This document shows, piece after piece, positions 1 to 9,618 of a stretch of DNA of 64,000 bases. The translations under genes and the position numbers were made by a program. The stretch is from assembly GCF_008929045.1 (NCBI RefSeq), contig NZ_VFAH01000002.1:552326-616325 (forward strand). Direction: 5' to 3'. Position 1 is the first letter of the stretch; each line of letters starts with the position of its first letter. The notes below the pieces were generated by a model. It saw only the letters and a program-made list of their open reading frames with translations. It had not been told where the DNA came from and made no database searches. Source of the DNA: Noviherbaspirillum aerium. GTDB lineage: Bacteria > Pseudomonadota > Gammaproteobacteria > Burkholderiales > Burkholderiaceae_D.

Positions 1-1
1 C

Positions 2-1108
2 GATGGCGTGCTCGAGCGCATCCTGAAGGAAGTCCGCGATTTCGGGCCGGAGCTGATCTTCGTCGATTCCTTCAAATCGGTAGTGCAGGCGACCAAGGAC
101 ATCGTGCAAAGCACGGCCAGCCTGCAATACTTCGTGCAGAGGCTGGGCGTCCATCTTGCCACCTGGCAGGCCACCACTTTCCTGCTGGGCGAATACGCCG
201 AGGCGGCGCAAGAGGAAAATCCCATCTTCACCGTTGCCGACGGCATCATTCACCTGAGCCAGACCTTCGAACAGGATGAAATGGTGCGCAAGATCAGCGT
301 GGTCAAGATGCGCGGCACCGCGCATCTGACCGGCCTGCATCGCTTCCGGATCACCGGGGACGGCCTGCATGTTTTCCCGCGCCTGCTCGGCAGGGCGGTT
401 CCTTCCGGTCGCGTCATGCCGGTCACTTCATTCGCGGCGTCTTCCGGCGCACCGAGGCGCCTGTCCACCGGTTGCGCGGGTCTTGACTCCATGCTGGACG
501 GCGGCCTGCCGGCCAACTGTTCCGCAGTGGTCACGGGCCCGCCAGGCGCGGGCAAGACCGTGCTGGGAGTTTCCTTCCTGAATGCCGGGGCCGGGAACGG
601 CGAACACGGCATCATCGTTTCGTTCGAACATATCCTGTCGCCCTCGTTCAACACGCCGCTCAAGGCCTTGATCGACCAGGGCAGCGTCACCGAAATCGTT
701 CTGACCTCGCTGGACCTGTCGGTCGAGGAACTGGTCGGCGCCATGCTCGACGCGGTGGAACGCACCGGGGCAACCCGCATCGTGATCGATTCGCTGTCGG
801 CGCTGGAACTGGCGATTGCGCCACAATACAGGCCTCACATGTTCGAATCGCTTTACCGCATGCTGTCGCATCTGCATGCGCGCGGCGTGACCGTGATGAT
901 GATCAGGCATATCGCATCGATGTCGGACACCGGGTTTACCCAGGGCGATTTCATCGTGGATGCGATCATCTCGATGCGCTATACCGAGATCAATCACAAG
1001 CTGATCAAGCTCATTTCCGTTCCCAAGCTGCGCGGCAGTCGCCATAGCGACGAAGTGCGCCGGTTCAAGACCCTGGAGAACGGCATCGAACTGGGAGATC
1101 CCATCTGA
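2..1108 (+). CDS. KaiC-like RecA-fold ATPase, 5' end outside window
   Basis: The reading frame is open to the left edge, so the N-terminus and the first Walker A are missing. The remaining part shows the end of one KaiC domain (Walker B-like LIFVDSF near the start) and a complete second domain with Walker A GPPGAGKT about residues 176-183 from the first visible start codon and Walker B RIVIDS around 257. Two tandem RecA/KaiC domains are the hallmark of the KaiC/RadA-like clock ATPase family; outside cyanobacteria these proteins usually act in stress or signalling systems without KaiA. The next gene, 126 bp downstream on the same strand, is a hybrid histidine kinase, a common partner, so a joint signalling role is inferred. 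The family is clear; the physiological role is unknown. Confidence 0.9.
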   Translation, partial: DGVLERILKEVRDFGPELIFVDSFKSVVQATKDIVQSTASLQYFVQRLGVHLATWQATTFLLGEYAEAAQEENPIFTVADGIIHLSQTFEQDEMVRKISVVKMRGTAHLTGLHRFRITGDGLHVFPRLLGRAVPSGRVMPVTSFAASSGAPRRLSTGCAGLDSMLDGGLPANCSAVVTGPPGAGKTVLGVSFLNAGAGNGEHGIIVSFEHILSPSFNTPLKALIDQGSVTEIVLTSLDLSVEELVGAMLDAVERTGATRIVIDSLSALELAIAPQYRPHMFESLYRMLSHLHARGVTVMMIRHIASMSDTGFTQGDFIVDAIISMRYTEINHKLIKLISVPKLRGSRHSDEVRRFKTLENGIELGDPI

Positions 1109-1234
1109 TACCAATCACAACCCCGATTGCAAGCTCTTCCATGGCTTGCAATCGGTAGCACTCTGCAGGCAAGGAAGGCGAAGCACCGCGCCGTATCGGG
1201 TTCCCAAAAAATGAAGCCACACAGCGGATAGGCA

Positions 1235-2554
1235 ATGAACACAGCATTGAATTCGAGTTCGCAGGATGACGAACGCGTCAGGCACGCCATCGACAGCGTC
1301 GTGCAAGCCATTCGCGCCGGACAAAGCGGCAGCGAGGAAATACAGGATCTCGTCACTCTGGTATCGCAGTTGCGGGAGGCGAACCAGCATCTGGTGCTCG
1401 CCGCCGTCAAGGCACAAGTCCTGCAGGAGACGGCGGAAGCGCGCAATCGTCAGCAGAACGAATTTCTGGCCATGCTGGCGCATGAGCTGCGCAATCCGAT
1501 TTCGCCGATCGGCAATGCCGCCAGCCTGCTTGAAAAGATCACTTCCGCCCATCCCCTCCTGCCGAAGATTCAGGGCGTCATCAGCCGGCAGGTCGCCCAT
1601 ATGGCGCGGCTGATCGACGACCTGCTCGATGCCTCGCGCATCACCAGCGGCAAGGTCAGCCTGGAAAAATCCAGGATCACGGTAAATGACATCCTGAGCC
1701 GGTCGCTGGAAGTGGTGCGCGCCACGATCGATCAGCGCCGCCAGCATCTGGTGGCCGAGCCATTGGAAAACGATGTGATCGTCGAAGGCGATCTGATCCG
1801 CCTGTCGCAGGCCATGAGCAATATCCTCGTCAATGCCTCCAAGTTCACGCCGGAAGCCGGTACCGTCACCGTGTGCCTGAAACAGCAGGGCGACACCGTG
1901 CATCTGGTGGTGCAGGACAGCGGCATCGGCATCGAGCCGGAATTGCTGCCCCATATATTCGAATTGTTCAGGCAAGGCCCGCGGACGCTGGCCCGTACCG
2001 AGGGCGGGCTCGGCATCGGACTGTCGGTGGCGAAGGCGCTGGTGGAGATGCATGGCGGCAGGATCATTGCCCGCAGCATGGGCCGCGGCATGGGCAGCGA
2101 GTTCGAGATCCTGTTGCCGGTCGCGCATCCAAGTCCGCAGGACGCCGCCGAATCGGGCGCGCCGCCGCTCATCGCGCCGGCCGCCTGCTGCCGCATTCTC
2201 CTGATCGAAGACAATCCGGATACCAGCGCCACGCTGCAGCTGCTCCTGGAACTGAGCGGCCATCGGGTCACCGTCGCGCTCGATGGCTTGAGCGGCGCGG
2301 CGCTGGCCAAGAGCAACAGCTACGATATCGTCCTCTGCGATATCGGATTGCCCGGACTGAACGGTTATGGCGTGATCGCCCAGATCCGCCAGCATGACGG
2401 AGGACGCCAGCCCTATGCCATCGCCATCTCCGGCTACGGCCAGCCGGAAGACCGGGCGCGCGCGCTCAGCGCCGGATTCAATGAATACCTGGTCAAGCCG
2501 GTGAAAACGGAAACCGTGCTCGGGCTGATTGCCGCTCAGGGCGGAATGGCGTGA
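1235..2554 (+). CDS. Hybrid sensor histidine kinase with C-terminal receiver domain
   Basis: This 439-residue protein has no membrane segment or recognisable sensor domain. A short coiled N-terminus leads into a HisKA domain with phospho-acceptor His83 in MLAHELRNP. An HATPase_c domain follows, with an N-box (LVNASKF), G1 (DSGIGIEP) and G2 (GGLGIGLSVAK). The C-terminal receiver domain (ILLIEDNPD) has its phospho-acceptor Asp near residue 369 in LCDIGLPG, and a conserved Lys in LVKPVK. It is probably cytosolic and takes its input from a partner protein, most plausibly the KaiC-like ATPase just upstream. No DNA-binding output is fused, so the receiver may serve as a phosphate sink or relay to an unlinked protein. 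Confidence 0.93.
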   Translation: MNTALNSSSQDDERVRHAIDSVVQAIRAGQSGSEEIQDLVTLVSQLREANQHLVLAAVKAQVLQETAEARNRQQNEFLAMLAHELRNPISPIGNAASLLEKITSAHPLLPKIQGVISRQVAHMARLIDDLLDASRITSGKVSLEKSRITVNDILSRSLEVVRATIDQRRQHLVAEPLENDVIVEGDLIRLSQAMSNILVNASKFTPEAGTVTVCLKQQGDTVHLVVQDSGIGIEPELLPHIFELFRQGPRTLARTEGGLGIGLSVAKALVEMHGGRIIARSMGRGMGSEFEILLPVAHPSPQDAAESGAPPLIAPAACCRILLIEDNPDTSATLQLLLELSGHRVTVALDGLSGAALAKSNSYDIVLCDIGLPGLNGYGVIAQIRQHDGGRQPYAIAISGYGQPEDRARALSAGFNEYLVKPVKTETVLGLIAAQGGMA

Positions 2555-2556
2555 CC

Positions 2557-2574
2557 GCTTATCAAGCACAGCCT
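2557..2574 (+). repeat. Solo right end of family-3 palindromic repeat
   Basis: The 18 bases starting GCTTATCAAGCAC match the right terminal arm of the full repeats at 42652-42775 and 49593-49716 with one difference. It starts three bases after the stop codon of the histidine kinase, between two convergent genes. No left arm is visible. Confidence 0.6.
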
Positions 2575-2596
2575 GTCTGGTCAGGACAAAAGCGCT

Positions 2597-5299
2597 CTAT
2601 GCGAACGACACCCTCGGCGCAATCGGCTGGATCTCGGACGGCGGCAGGGGCCTTGAGACGAAAAAGCCCTGGATTTCATCGCAATCCAGCGCCTTGAGCG
2701 TCCTGGCCTGCTCGATCGACTCCACGCCTTCGGCCACCACTTTCATGCCAAGCGAATGCGCCATGGTGATGATGGCGGTATAGAACACGGTGCCCTCCCT
2801 GGACTGTTCAAGTTGCGCGGTAAAGGCCCGGTCGACCTTGAGCACGTCGAAGTCCATGCGCTGCAATTGCGACAGCGAAGAATAGCCGGTCCCGAAATCA
2901 TCCACCAGCAGCGTGATGCCCATGTCGCGGATCGAGCGAATGGCAGCCGACACGCTTTCGCTGTCGCCCATCATCGACGATTCCGTCAGCTCGACTTCGA
3001 TCAGTCGGGGATCGATGCCGTGCCGGGCAATGCAGGAGGCGAGCGCCTGCACCGGATCGGCGTTGTGAAAATGGATCGCGGATATATTGACCGATACCGG
3101 CACCGCCTGCCTGCCGTGCCTGGTCCAGAATGCCAGCTGCGCGCAAACCTTGTCGATGACCTGCTCTCCCAGCCTGGCGATGAGACCGGCCTCTTCGGCA
3201 AGGGTAATGAATTCATTCGGCTCAATCAGGCCGCGGGTCGGATGATGCCACCGCACCAGGGCTTCCATGCTGGTGGTGATGCCGCTGGCCATCGACACGC
3301 GCGGCTGGTAATGCATCACCAGCTGATCATGCTCGATCGCATGCCTCAATTCCATTTCGCGTTGATGGCGCGAGCGCAGCCGCTCCGAGAATTCGGCATC
3401 GAAAAAACAATAATTTCGTTTCCCCGAGGTCTTGACCGAATACATCGCCATGTCGGCATTGTTGAGCAGGACGGTGGCGTCGACGCCATCCTTGGGAAAA
3501 ACGCTGATGCCGATCGACACGCCAACACCGTACACGCCCTTGGCAATCCTGAACGCGGAGCGGAATGAGTCAAGAATGCGCTCGGCCACCTGTGCCGCAT
3601 CGTTTGCATGGTCGAGCGATTCGAGGATGACCAGGAACTCGTCGCCGCCGATACGGGCAACCCTGTCCTGAGGACGCACGGCGTCCTCAAGCCGGCGCGC
3701 CACATTGCGCAGGATTTCGTCGCCCGCGTCGTGTCCCATGGTGTCGTTGACCGTCTTGAAACCGTCGAGGTCCAGGAACAGCAAGGCGAGCATCGATTGT
3801 TCCCGCTCCGCACGTTGCACCGCTTCGGGAAGGAAAACATTGAGCCAATGGCGGTTGGGCAGGCCGGTGAGCGCATCTTCATTGCCCCGCTTCTCCAGTT
3901 CGGCCACATGCGCCTTCATTTCACTGATATCGCGCATGGTGATCGCAAGGTCATTGTCCGGGCGCGACACCCGGATGTTGATCCACTGGGGACCGTTCAG
4001 CCGCAGCGCATGCAGGTTAACATCGCTTTCATAAAAACGCTGCTTCATGGCCCGGGTCATGATTTTCATCGCCCGCTCGGTGGCTTCGCCCGGATAGAGC
4101 CTGGAAATCCTCGCGCCCAGCAAGACGCTGCGGCTGACATCGAACAGCCTTGCAGCCCTGTCGTTGCAATCGATGATCTGAAAATCCGCGAGCCGCATCT
4201 GTTCGTCATAAACCGGCCGGGCGATGACGAAGCCTTCATTGCCGACTTCGGTCGCGGTCCGGTAGGTTGCCTGGACCATTTCCACCTGGTACTTGCGCCA
4301 CGCAAGATGCAGCGACACGCCCATCGCAACGAGAGTGATCAAGGCCAGCAACCCGGTGCCTGCGGCCGCATTCCTGATGGCGGTCCGGCGCCATTCGTGG
4401 TACGGCGCCAGCACGGCTTCCTGATCCAGGCCGGCCATCGTGATCATCCCGTAATCGGAGGTCGCCTGCCAGCCGACATAGCGGCTGCGGCCGTCGACGA
4501 ACCATTCCTTTCCCTCAAGACGCCGGCCGTCGTTCCATTTCTCCAGATCGGGCTGCCGGAGCATGGCCTGACTTTCTTCGTCCGGCAGAAAGATGGTCTC
4601 GCCGATGCGCGCCAGCCTGACCTTCTTGTCCGCGCTCAGGATGGCGAAGAAGCCGCGCGTCTTCAGCGTGATCTCGTCGTAAGCGGAAGTGAAATAGTCA
4701 GGCGTGACGGATACCAGGACTATGCCCTTGAAGCTGCCATCTTCTCCGGACAGGCGGCGCGAGAAGGGCACCACCGGCGTCCCCGAAAAATTGCCTACAC
4801 GGGCCGTACCGATATAAAACAGGTCGCTGGTTTCCTGGTGCGCGCGGAAATAAGGCTCTTCCGCGATATTGACGCGCGCGGCCGATGGAATGGTGCTGGT
4901 CAGCAGATTGCCGTCGCGGTCGATAAGGCTGATGTAAAAGCCTGACTCCACCGACTGCAGGCGCGGATGCCTGAAATTGCCGGGCAGGAAATTTCCGTTC
5001 GAGGTTTCCCATCCGTACTTGACATAGAGGGTGAGCTGGTCGACCGCTTCCAGCGCGCGGAACAGGTGATTGGCATAAGCCCGGCCGAGGATGCCGGCTT
5101 CATTGACGGCATTCAGCTCCATCCTCGCCTGCTCCCGTTCAAGATAGCCGAAGAGCATGGTCCATCCGATCACCGCAAGGATGCAGGACTTGATCGGCCA
5201 GAACAGCAGCAGCCCGCGTTTTCGTTTGACGAAACGAAGATCGCCGAACACATCCTTCAAGCGTGCGGCGGTGGTTTCGAGCAAGCCGGAAAATGCCAT
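2597..5299 (-). CDS. Membrane GGDEF-EAL c-di-GMP protein with Cache and PAS domains
   Basis: This is a predicted dual-domain cyclic-di-GMP enzyme. A first membrane helix (CILAVIGWTMLFGYL) is followed by a periplasmic PDC/Cache-like region of about 250 residues, a second membrane helix (GLLALITLVAMGVSLHL), a PAS-like segment, a GGDEF domain (IGGDEFLV, about residue 550) and an EAL domain (MEALVRW about residue 678, DDFGTGYSSL later). Both active-site signatures look intact, so either cyclase or phosphodiesterase activity is possible. The chosen ATG has GGAG eight bases upstream; a GTG at 5386 would add 29 residues but has a poorer ribosome site. Its 3' end converges on the histidine kinase. 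Two further proteins of this type lie in the window. Confidence 0.93.
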   Translation of the reverse strand: MAFSGLLETTAARLKDVFGDLRFVKRKRGLLLFWPIKSCILAVIGWTMLFGYLEREQARMELNAVNEAGILGRAYANHLFRALEAVDQLTLYVKYGWETSNGNFLPGNFRHPRLQSVESGFYISLIDRDGNLLTSTIPSAARVNIAEEPYFRAHQETSDLFYIGTARVGNFSGTPVVPFSRRLSGEDGSFKGIVLVSVTPDYFTSAYDEITLKTRGFFAILSADKKVRLARIGETIFLPDEESQAMLRQPDLEKWNDGRRLEGKEWFVDGRSRYVGWQATSDYGMITMAGLDQEAVLAPYHEWRRTAIRNAAAGTGLLALITLVAMGVSLHLAWRKYQVEMVQATYRTATEVGNEGFVIARPVYDEQMRLADFQIIDCNDRAARLFDVSRSVLLGARISRLYPGEATERAMKIMTRAMKQRFYESDVNLHALRLNGPQWINIRVSRPDNDLAITMRDISEMKAHVAELEKRGNEDALTGLPNRHWLNVFLPEAVQRAEREQSMLALLFLDLDGFKTVNDTMGHDAGDEILRNVARRLEDAVRPQDRVARIGGDEFLVILESLDHANDAAQVAERILDSFRSAFRIAKGVYGVGVSIGISVFPKDGVDATVLLNNADMAMYSVKTSGKRNYCFFDAEFSERLRSRHQREMELRHAIEHDQLVMHYQPRVSMASGITTSMEALVRWHHPTRGLIEPNEFITLAEEAGLIARLGEQVIDKVCAQLAFWTRHGRQAVPVSVNISAIHFHNADPVQALASCIARHGIDPRLIEVELTESSMMGDSESVSAAIRSIRDMGITLLVDDFGTGYSSLSQLQRMDFDVLKVDRAFTAQLEQSREGTVFYTAIITMAHSLGMKVVAEGVESIEQARTLKALDCDEIQGFFVSRPLPPSEIQPIAPRVSFA

Positions 5300-5484
5300 G
5301 GGCAGCACTCCACTGAACCGGAAGCCTAACCTTACCAGCGCCTTTAGGTCACGGTTATGTATTAGCGCCATCACTTGATTTTCCACAGAGCTGCAGAAAA
5401 GCGTTCAGATAGTGCAACCAGCACCAATGCGGCCGGAACATGTGGCGCCCGCTTTCATCTAACCATGTCAAATTTCTTCCGGTC

Positions 5485-6378
5485 ATGACTATGTCTTCGC
5501 ATCTCGGTCTGGTATGCATTACCCACTCGCAAGACGTGCGCTATCGCACCATCACGCGCAAGCGCCTGCTGCAGCAATCCCATGAGGTACAGCAGAAATT
5601 GCTGGAGGAAATTTACCGCGACAATCTTCAGCGGCTCGATACCGCACTGCGCTACTGCGTGCAGGAAAGCATACGGCTGTACCGGATGCCTTCCTCCCTG
5701 TTTCCATTCTCGGATGAAGATGTCGGTCGCGAAGTGCTTGCCAGGCTGGCCGGGGTGGTTGGGCGCGTCGGGGAATGGGCGACCCGCAACAGCATCCGGC
5801 TCGTCATGCATCCGGATCAGTTCGTGGTGCTCAGTTCAGACTCCGCCAATGTGGTGGAGAACAGCATCAAGATTCTGCAGATGCATGCCGACATCATGGA
5901 TCTGCTCAACCAGCCGCGTTCGCCGTGGGCATTGCTCGAAGTCCATGGCGGCAAATCGGCGCGGGGAGAAGCGTTGATCGAGCGCATCGGCAGATTGCCG
6001 GACGCCATACGGCTGCGCCTCGGCCTCGAGAATGACGAATACGCGTATGGCGCGCAGGAGATCTACGAAATCTGCATGGCCAGCGGCGTGCCGATGGTGT
6101 TCGATGCGCATCATCATGTCATCAAGGAAGGCCTGACCAGCTACGAAGACCCGAGCGTGGAGGCAATGCTACTCAGGGCGCGCGAAACCTGGCCCGACCC
6201 GGCGCAGCAGCTGGTGCATATCTCGAATGGCCGCACGGCCTTCAACGATCGCAACCATTCCGACCTGATCGACGTGCTGCCTTCGTCCTATGCCCAGGCA
6301 CCATGGATAGAAATCGAAGCCAAGTTCAAGGAACTGGCGATTCAAAAAATCCGCCAGGCGAATCCGGCGCGGCTCTAG
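5485..6378 (+). CDS. uvsE: UV damage endonuclease UvsE/UvdE
   Basis: The protein matches the UVDE TIM-barrel family. It begins HLGLVCITHSQDVRYRTIT, has RLVMHPDQFVVLSS and LLEVHGGK in the middle, the metal-binding segment LGLENDEY, then MVFDAHHH and a terminal helix. Family members nick DNA 5' of cyclobutane dimers, 6-4 photoproducts and abasic sites and start an alternative excision repair using metal ions bound by His, Asp and Glu. The length of about 300 residues is normal. The start is uncertain: ATG codons at 5440, 5485 and 5491 are in frame and none has a strong ribosome site; the family's usual start favours 5485 or 5491. It is divergent from the GGDEF-EAL gene. The gene's TAG stop is the first triplet of a degenerate family-3 repeat. 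Confidence 0.92.
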   Translation: MTMSSHLGLVCITHSQDVRYRTITRKRLLQQSHEVQQKLLEEIYRDNLQRLDTALRYCVQESIRLYRMPSSLFPFSDEDVGREVLARLAGVVGRVGEWATRNSIRLVMHPDQFVVLSSDSANVVENSIKILQMHADIMDLLNQPRSPWALLEVHGGKSARGEALIERIGRLPDAIRLRLGLENDEYAYGAQEIYEICMASGVPMVFDAHHHVIKEGLTSYEDPSVEAMLLRARETWPDPAQQLVHISNGRTAFNDRNHSDLIDVLPSSYAQAPWIEIEAKFKELAIQKIRQANPARL

Positions 6379-6435
6379 TGGTGTTTGAGAAGCCTCGCGA
6401 GAGGTTCGGAGTATGGCCGGGAGCGCAAGTCAAGC
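6376..6435 (+). repeat. Degenerate left half of family-3 repeat
   Basis: Starting at the TAG stop of uvsE, the segment GTGTTTGAGAAGC...GAGGTTCGGAG aligns along about 55 bases with the left half of the full copies (GTGTTTGATAAGC...GCGGTTCGGAT). The full copy at 42652 also starts within the TAG stop of its upstream gene. Several substitutions suggest an old copy, and no right half is recognisable. Confidence 0.5.
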
Positions 6436-6443
6436 CGTGCGCA

Positions 6444-6785
6444 TCAACCCCTGGCGACAATCTGATAACACTGCACCTTGTGTTCCGAAGCGCTATTGAT
6501 GCCGTCCCCCGCGGAAGGCAATTGTGGGCTGAAAGCACGATCTCTTGGCGGAGTGCGGCGATCTCTTCCCAGGCGCAATTCATTTTTCGGCTCGATACTG
6601 GCCAGTGGCACTTCACCCGCCGTCAGCCACAATCGTTCGGCCAGTAATTTCAATGCCGCCGCTTCCTTCGCCAGATCACGGCGCGATTCCACGCCCAGGG
6701 CACTCAGTTTCATGGCATCCGCGCTCAACATGGTCGCCAGCATCGTCAGATGCTCGGCGAGACTTTTCGTGCTAACCGTATCCAT
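6444..6785 (-). CDS. Small hypothetical protein (113 aa)
   Basis: I do not recognise this protein. A near-perfect ribosome site (AAGGAGG, eight bases before ATG) supports it as a real gene. The first 60 residues form a helix-rich, Ala/Leu-rich segment (LAEHLTMLATMLSADAMKLSALG, DLAKEAAALKLLAERL) suggesting a helical bundle; the C-terminal 50 residues are basic and low in structure. No signal peptide or membrane helix is seen. It lies between uvsE (convergent) and a 420-bp gap and has no obvious operon partner. Confidence 0.65.
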   Translation of the reverse strand: MDTVSTKSLAEHLTMLATMLSADAMKLSALGVESRRDLAKEAAALKLLAERLWLTAGEVPLASIEPKNELRLGRDRRTPPRDRAFSPQLPSAGDGINSASEHKVQCYQIVARG

Positions 6786-7207
6786 CGCACCGTCCTCCTT
6801 ACGAAAAGATCATGCCTTATTTCGCGATGCGCGTCGCATGCGTTGAAGGCGCGACGACATGTTTTATACTCAGCTGCGGCATGCGCGCAACAGCTTTGGC
6901 CAACTTGTTTCATGGATGAAAAACTTCATTCCCGGAACGTGTGCTGGCGCATGCAAAGACAGTCCGGCAGCTCGGCGATGGATATCTGCGGGATATCCGG
7001 GCAAACGACATTGGGCCGTGTCTGACAAGCATCACAGCGGTTCGAATTTGCATTGTGTTGAGGCGCGCGAGCGCACGCCCAGGAAGGTGCGCCGAGCATC
7101 ACAGGCGCAAAGCAACTTTCCGGCAAACAGGTGACTCGCTCTTGCTGGCCCCCGTAGAGCTTTCCGTCCTGCATGCAAACGCCGGCAGGCCATGCAATGG
7201 CCGTACC
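6786..7207. other. Intergenic region without convincing gene
   Basis: Short open frames occur on both strands, but none has a good ribosome site or a recognisable product. It contains the promoter region of the 113-residue gene to its left and the 3' flank of the hydrolase to its right. No repeat or hairpin was recognised. Confidence 0.5.
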
Positions 7208-7888
7208 TCAGCTCCTGTAACGATGGGGGTGATCAGTAATGAGGGGCTCCTGCAGCAGGGATGCGATGACATTGAGCACGTCCGGATGGTGCACCATGCC
7301 GAAGTGGCTGACGCCGTTGACTTCGATATTCCGGTGTTGGCTTGTCTCCGGCCCGATGCATTTTTCCCAGCTGACGATGCCGTCCGTCTGCGAATAAATG
7401 GAGGTGTATCGCACCGATCCCCCTTCAGCGCCGGCGCAAGGGCGCGGAGATTCACCCAATATCCCGAACGGTGTCGCAAGCGTAATCACCTGGCGGACCA
7501 GCGCCGGATGAAGCAGGCCGAGCTCCCTCGCATACATGCCGCCAAGGCTCCAGCCGATAATCGAGATGGGCGAGTCATGCCTTTCATACAGCTCCTGCAC
7601 CTGCTTGCCCAGCACCCGCAACCATCCGTCCAGATCAATGCCATGGCCGCCGTTGATGCCATGCTTCCAGTCATAGGCGGCATAACCCAGATCCTGCAAT
7701 CGAATACGCATGTCGACAGTGGCCATGCCGCTGGCCGCAAGACCTGGTATCACCAGAACCGGATGACCATCTCCATGGACTACCGTGTCAGGAAGATTCA
7801 TCTGCCCCGCCAGATAATTGCAAAATGCCTGATAAGGTTCGAGGGCAAAGAGTAACGGTGAGACCGATGCAGAGTTTGGATAAATCAT
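7208..7888 (-). CDS. Alpha/beta hydrolase
   Basis: The sequence shows the alpha/beta-hydrolase order: oxyanion region HPVLVIPGLAASG, nucleophile elbow GWSLGG (catalytic Ser), an acid region near TDGIVSWEKC, and a catalytic His near HFGMVHHPDV. Substrate cannot be read from sequence; similar proteins are esterases or lipases. No signal peptide is apparent. Start choice is unsure: ATG at 7888 has a weak AAGAA site, while one at 7927 adds 13 residues but has an SD-like AGG only one base away. It is a stand-alone gene. Confidence 0.85.
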   Translation of the reverse strand: MIYPNSASVSPLLFALEPYQAFCNYLAGQMNLPDTVVHGDGHPVLVIPGLAASGMATVDMRIRLQDLGYAAYDWKHGINGGHGIDLDGWLRVLGKQVQELYERHDSPISIIGWSLGGMYARELGLLHPALVRQVITLATPFGILGESPRPCAGAEGGSVRYTSIYSQTDGIVSWEKCIGPETSQHRNIEVNGVSHFGMVHHPDVLNVIASLLQEPLITDHPHRYRS

Positions 7889-8542
7889 ATTGGTTCTTGA
7901 ACAATGGATTAACTTTGTTGATGCCATTCCTGTCCGGCAGCAAGCTCGGATCTTGCCAAAGGCATGAAAGACTCCACCGAAGCGAATAGCATCACCGCCG
8001 TGTTTTATTCTTTCCGCCCCGAGACCAGCTTCATGACTGGCCCTGGATTGCGGATGTTGCCTGAACCACTCCTTCGACGGCGAATCGTCATGGCTTCAAT
8101 GACAGGAATTGAATCGCGACCGGCAATTCTGATCAGGTCAGCCTTCACGGGATCGCCGGCGCGCCGTGATCAGCAAACGACTTGAAGTCATCCGCCGGTC
8201 TGGCACTTCCCTGTGTCTCTGCGCCACAGGGCTGCGGTGTCGGGCATCATGCCCGTCAGGGTTTTTCCTTTGCGCTCCTTCGGGTCGGATCATTGCAGAA
8301 TTGCCATCGCTGCGAATAGGAGTCGCTTCAAGCGGGCTGCGTTCCATGGTTTTGTGCATTGCGCCATTGATTAAAGCTATCGCCAGCCTCTTGGCGGGTT
8401 GGCGCCCCGGGGATGCATCGCGGAAAGCAAGAAGTGCGATTATCTTCAATCTCACTTCCGTTGCCACGCCGGTCGGCATATCGGATAACCGCAGCGTATG
8501 CCCAGGCGCATAACAGGTTGGGCATGCATCACGGAAAGATGT
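7889..8542. other. Long intergenic region
   Basis: About 650 bp has no gene I can support; the open frames here lack ribosome sites and family resemblance. A small perfect inverted repeat (CGGGCAT, one base, ATGCCCG) lies near 8237-8251, followed by CAGGGTTTTTCC on the plus strand, so it could act as a weak terminator. Otherwise nothing is recognised. Confidence 0.4.
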
Positions 8543-9271
8543 TCATGCCATTCCGACTGACGCGGATATGGAAAGAAGACGGTCGGATTCCCGCTTCACA
8601 ACGGCGTAGCATTCGCAAGAACGTGCTTCCAGGCCCGGTCGGTCAAGAACCGAGATATGCCCCCGGCGGCAGGAGATCAAACCCGCATGCTGCAGATTGC
8701 CCGCCGCCTCGGTGACGCCCTCGCGCCGGACGCCGAGCATGTTGGCAATCGCTTCCTGGGTAATGGCCATGTCGCGTGCCGGCAGGCGGTCGAGGCTGAG
8801 GAGGAGCCAGCGGCACAATTGCTGGTTCACGGAATGATGCCGGTTGCATGCAGCGCTTTGGGTTATCTGCGTGAGCAGCGCCTGCGTATATCGCAGCAGA
8901 AGATGCATGAACGGACCCGCCCGGTCGAATTCATCCTTGACATGCTGCGCCTTCAAGCGATATCCGTGGCCGGCGCTTCGCACGACTGCACGGTCGGGTG
9001 TCGTGTTTCCGCCCATGACGAGGGCAATGCCGATCATGCCGTCGTTGCCGACAATGGCGCTTTCCAATGATGCGCCATTCTTCATGCTGTGAAGCAGCGA
9101 AACAATGCATGTGGTCGGAAAATAGACATGCTGCGGGCGGCTTCCCGATTCGCAGAGCACCTTGCCCAGCTCCATGGGAACGTGTTCCAGCTGAGGCAGC
9201 AGGCGGCTGCCGACATTGGCAGGCAAGGCGGCCAGCAATTGATTTTGCGCGGGGCTGGCTGGAAGGAGCAA
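8543..9271 (-). CDS. Crp/Fnr-family transcriptional regulator
   Basis: This 242-residue regulator has an N-terminal cyclic-nucleotide-binding-like beta-roll (about residues 10-140, with VYFPTTCIVSLLH and AIVGNDGMIGI) and a C-terminal Crp-type winged helix (MAITQEAIANMLGVRREGVTEA, about 170-200). The roll lacks the arginine-serine pair that binds cAMP in Crp and has no Fnr-style N-terminal cysteine cluster, so the signal is unknown. The frame starts with TTG, preceded at six bases by AGGA; the next ATG lies well inside the beta-roll, which supports TTG. No neighbour suggests a target. Confidence 0.9.
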   Translation of the reverse strand: MLLPASPAQNQLLAALPANVGSRLLPQLEHVPMELGKVLCESGSRPQHVYFPTTCIVSLLHSMKNGASLESAIVGNDGMIGIALVMGGNTTPDRAVVRSAGHGYRLKAQHVKDEFDRAGPFMHLLLRYTQALLTQITQSAACNRHHSVNQQLCRWLLLSLDRLPARDMAITQEAIANMLGVRREGVTEAAGNLQHAGLISCRRGHISVLDRPGLEARSCECYAVVKRESDRLLSISASVGMA

Positions 9272-9447
9272 GCGGGTTCCTGTAGGCGCCCGGGAATGTT
9301 CCGGGATTCACCTGGTCAGCATACACGAAACCTCCGCTTGCACTTGCCTTTTTTCAACTGCCTTCAACTGCCGCACACCCGCCGGCATTTACCGGTGAAT
9401 AATGGAGCCAGCCTTGCCCGCTAAGCCGGGCAAATTTACCGTCTGCG

Positions 9448-9618
9448 CTATTTGGCCACCTTGACGGGATCAGGCGTCAGCGTATTGCCGAAGACCCAGC
9501 CGAAACTGGCGAACATAATGCCGAGCTTCACGGAAAAAATGGTTTTTTCCCGTTTGCTCATGAGCTTCCATGTCTTATCTTGCGTCGCGGGACCTGACTG
9601 CTGATGTGAAGCGCTCAT
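9448..9618 (-). CDS. Small single-helix membrane protein (56 aa)
   Basis: ATG at 9618 is preceded by AAAGGA at a workable distance. The product has a polar N-terminus rich in Gln/Ser, then a basic segment KREKTIF and one hydrophobic helix (SVKLGIMFASFGWVFG), ending in a short polar tail. This suggests an inner-membrane small protein. I do not recognise the family. The open frame extends upstream to 9759, but the upstream codons look non-coding. Confidence 0.55.
   Translation of the reverse strand: MSASHQQSGPATQDKTWKLMSKREKTIFSVKLGIMFASFGWVFGNTLTPDPVKVAK

Noticed and set aside
3608..4945. Long plus-strand open frame opposite the first GGDEF-EAL gene
   Set aside because: It is antisense to conserved domains and has no recognisable protein features.
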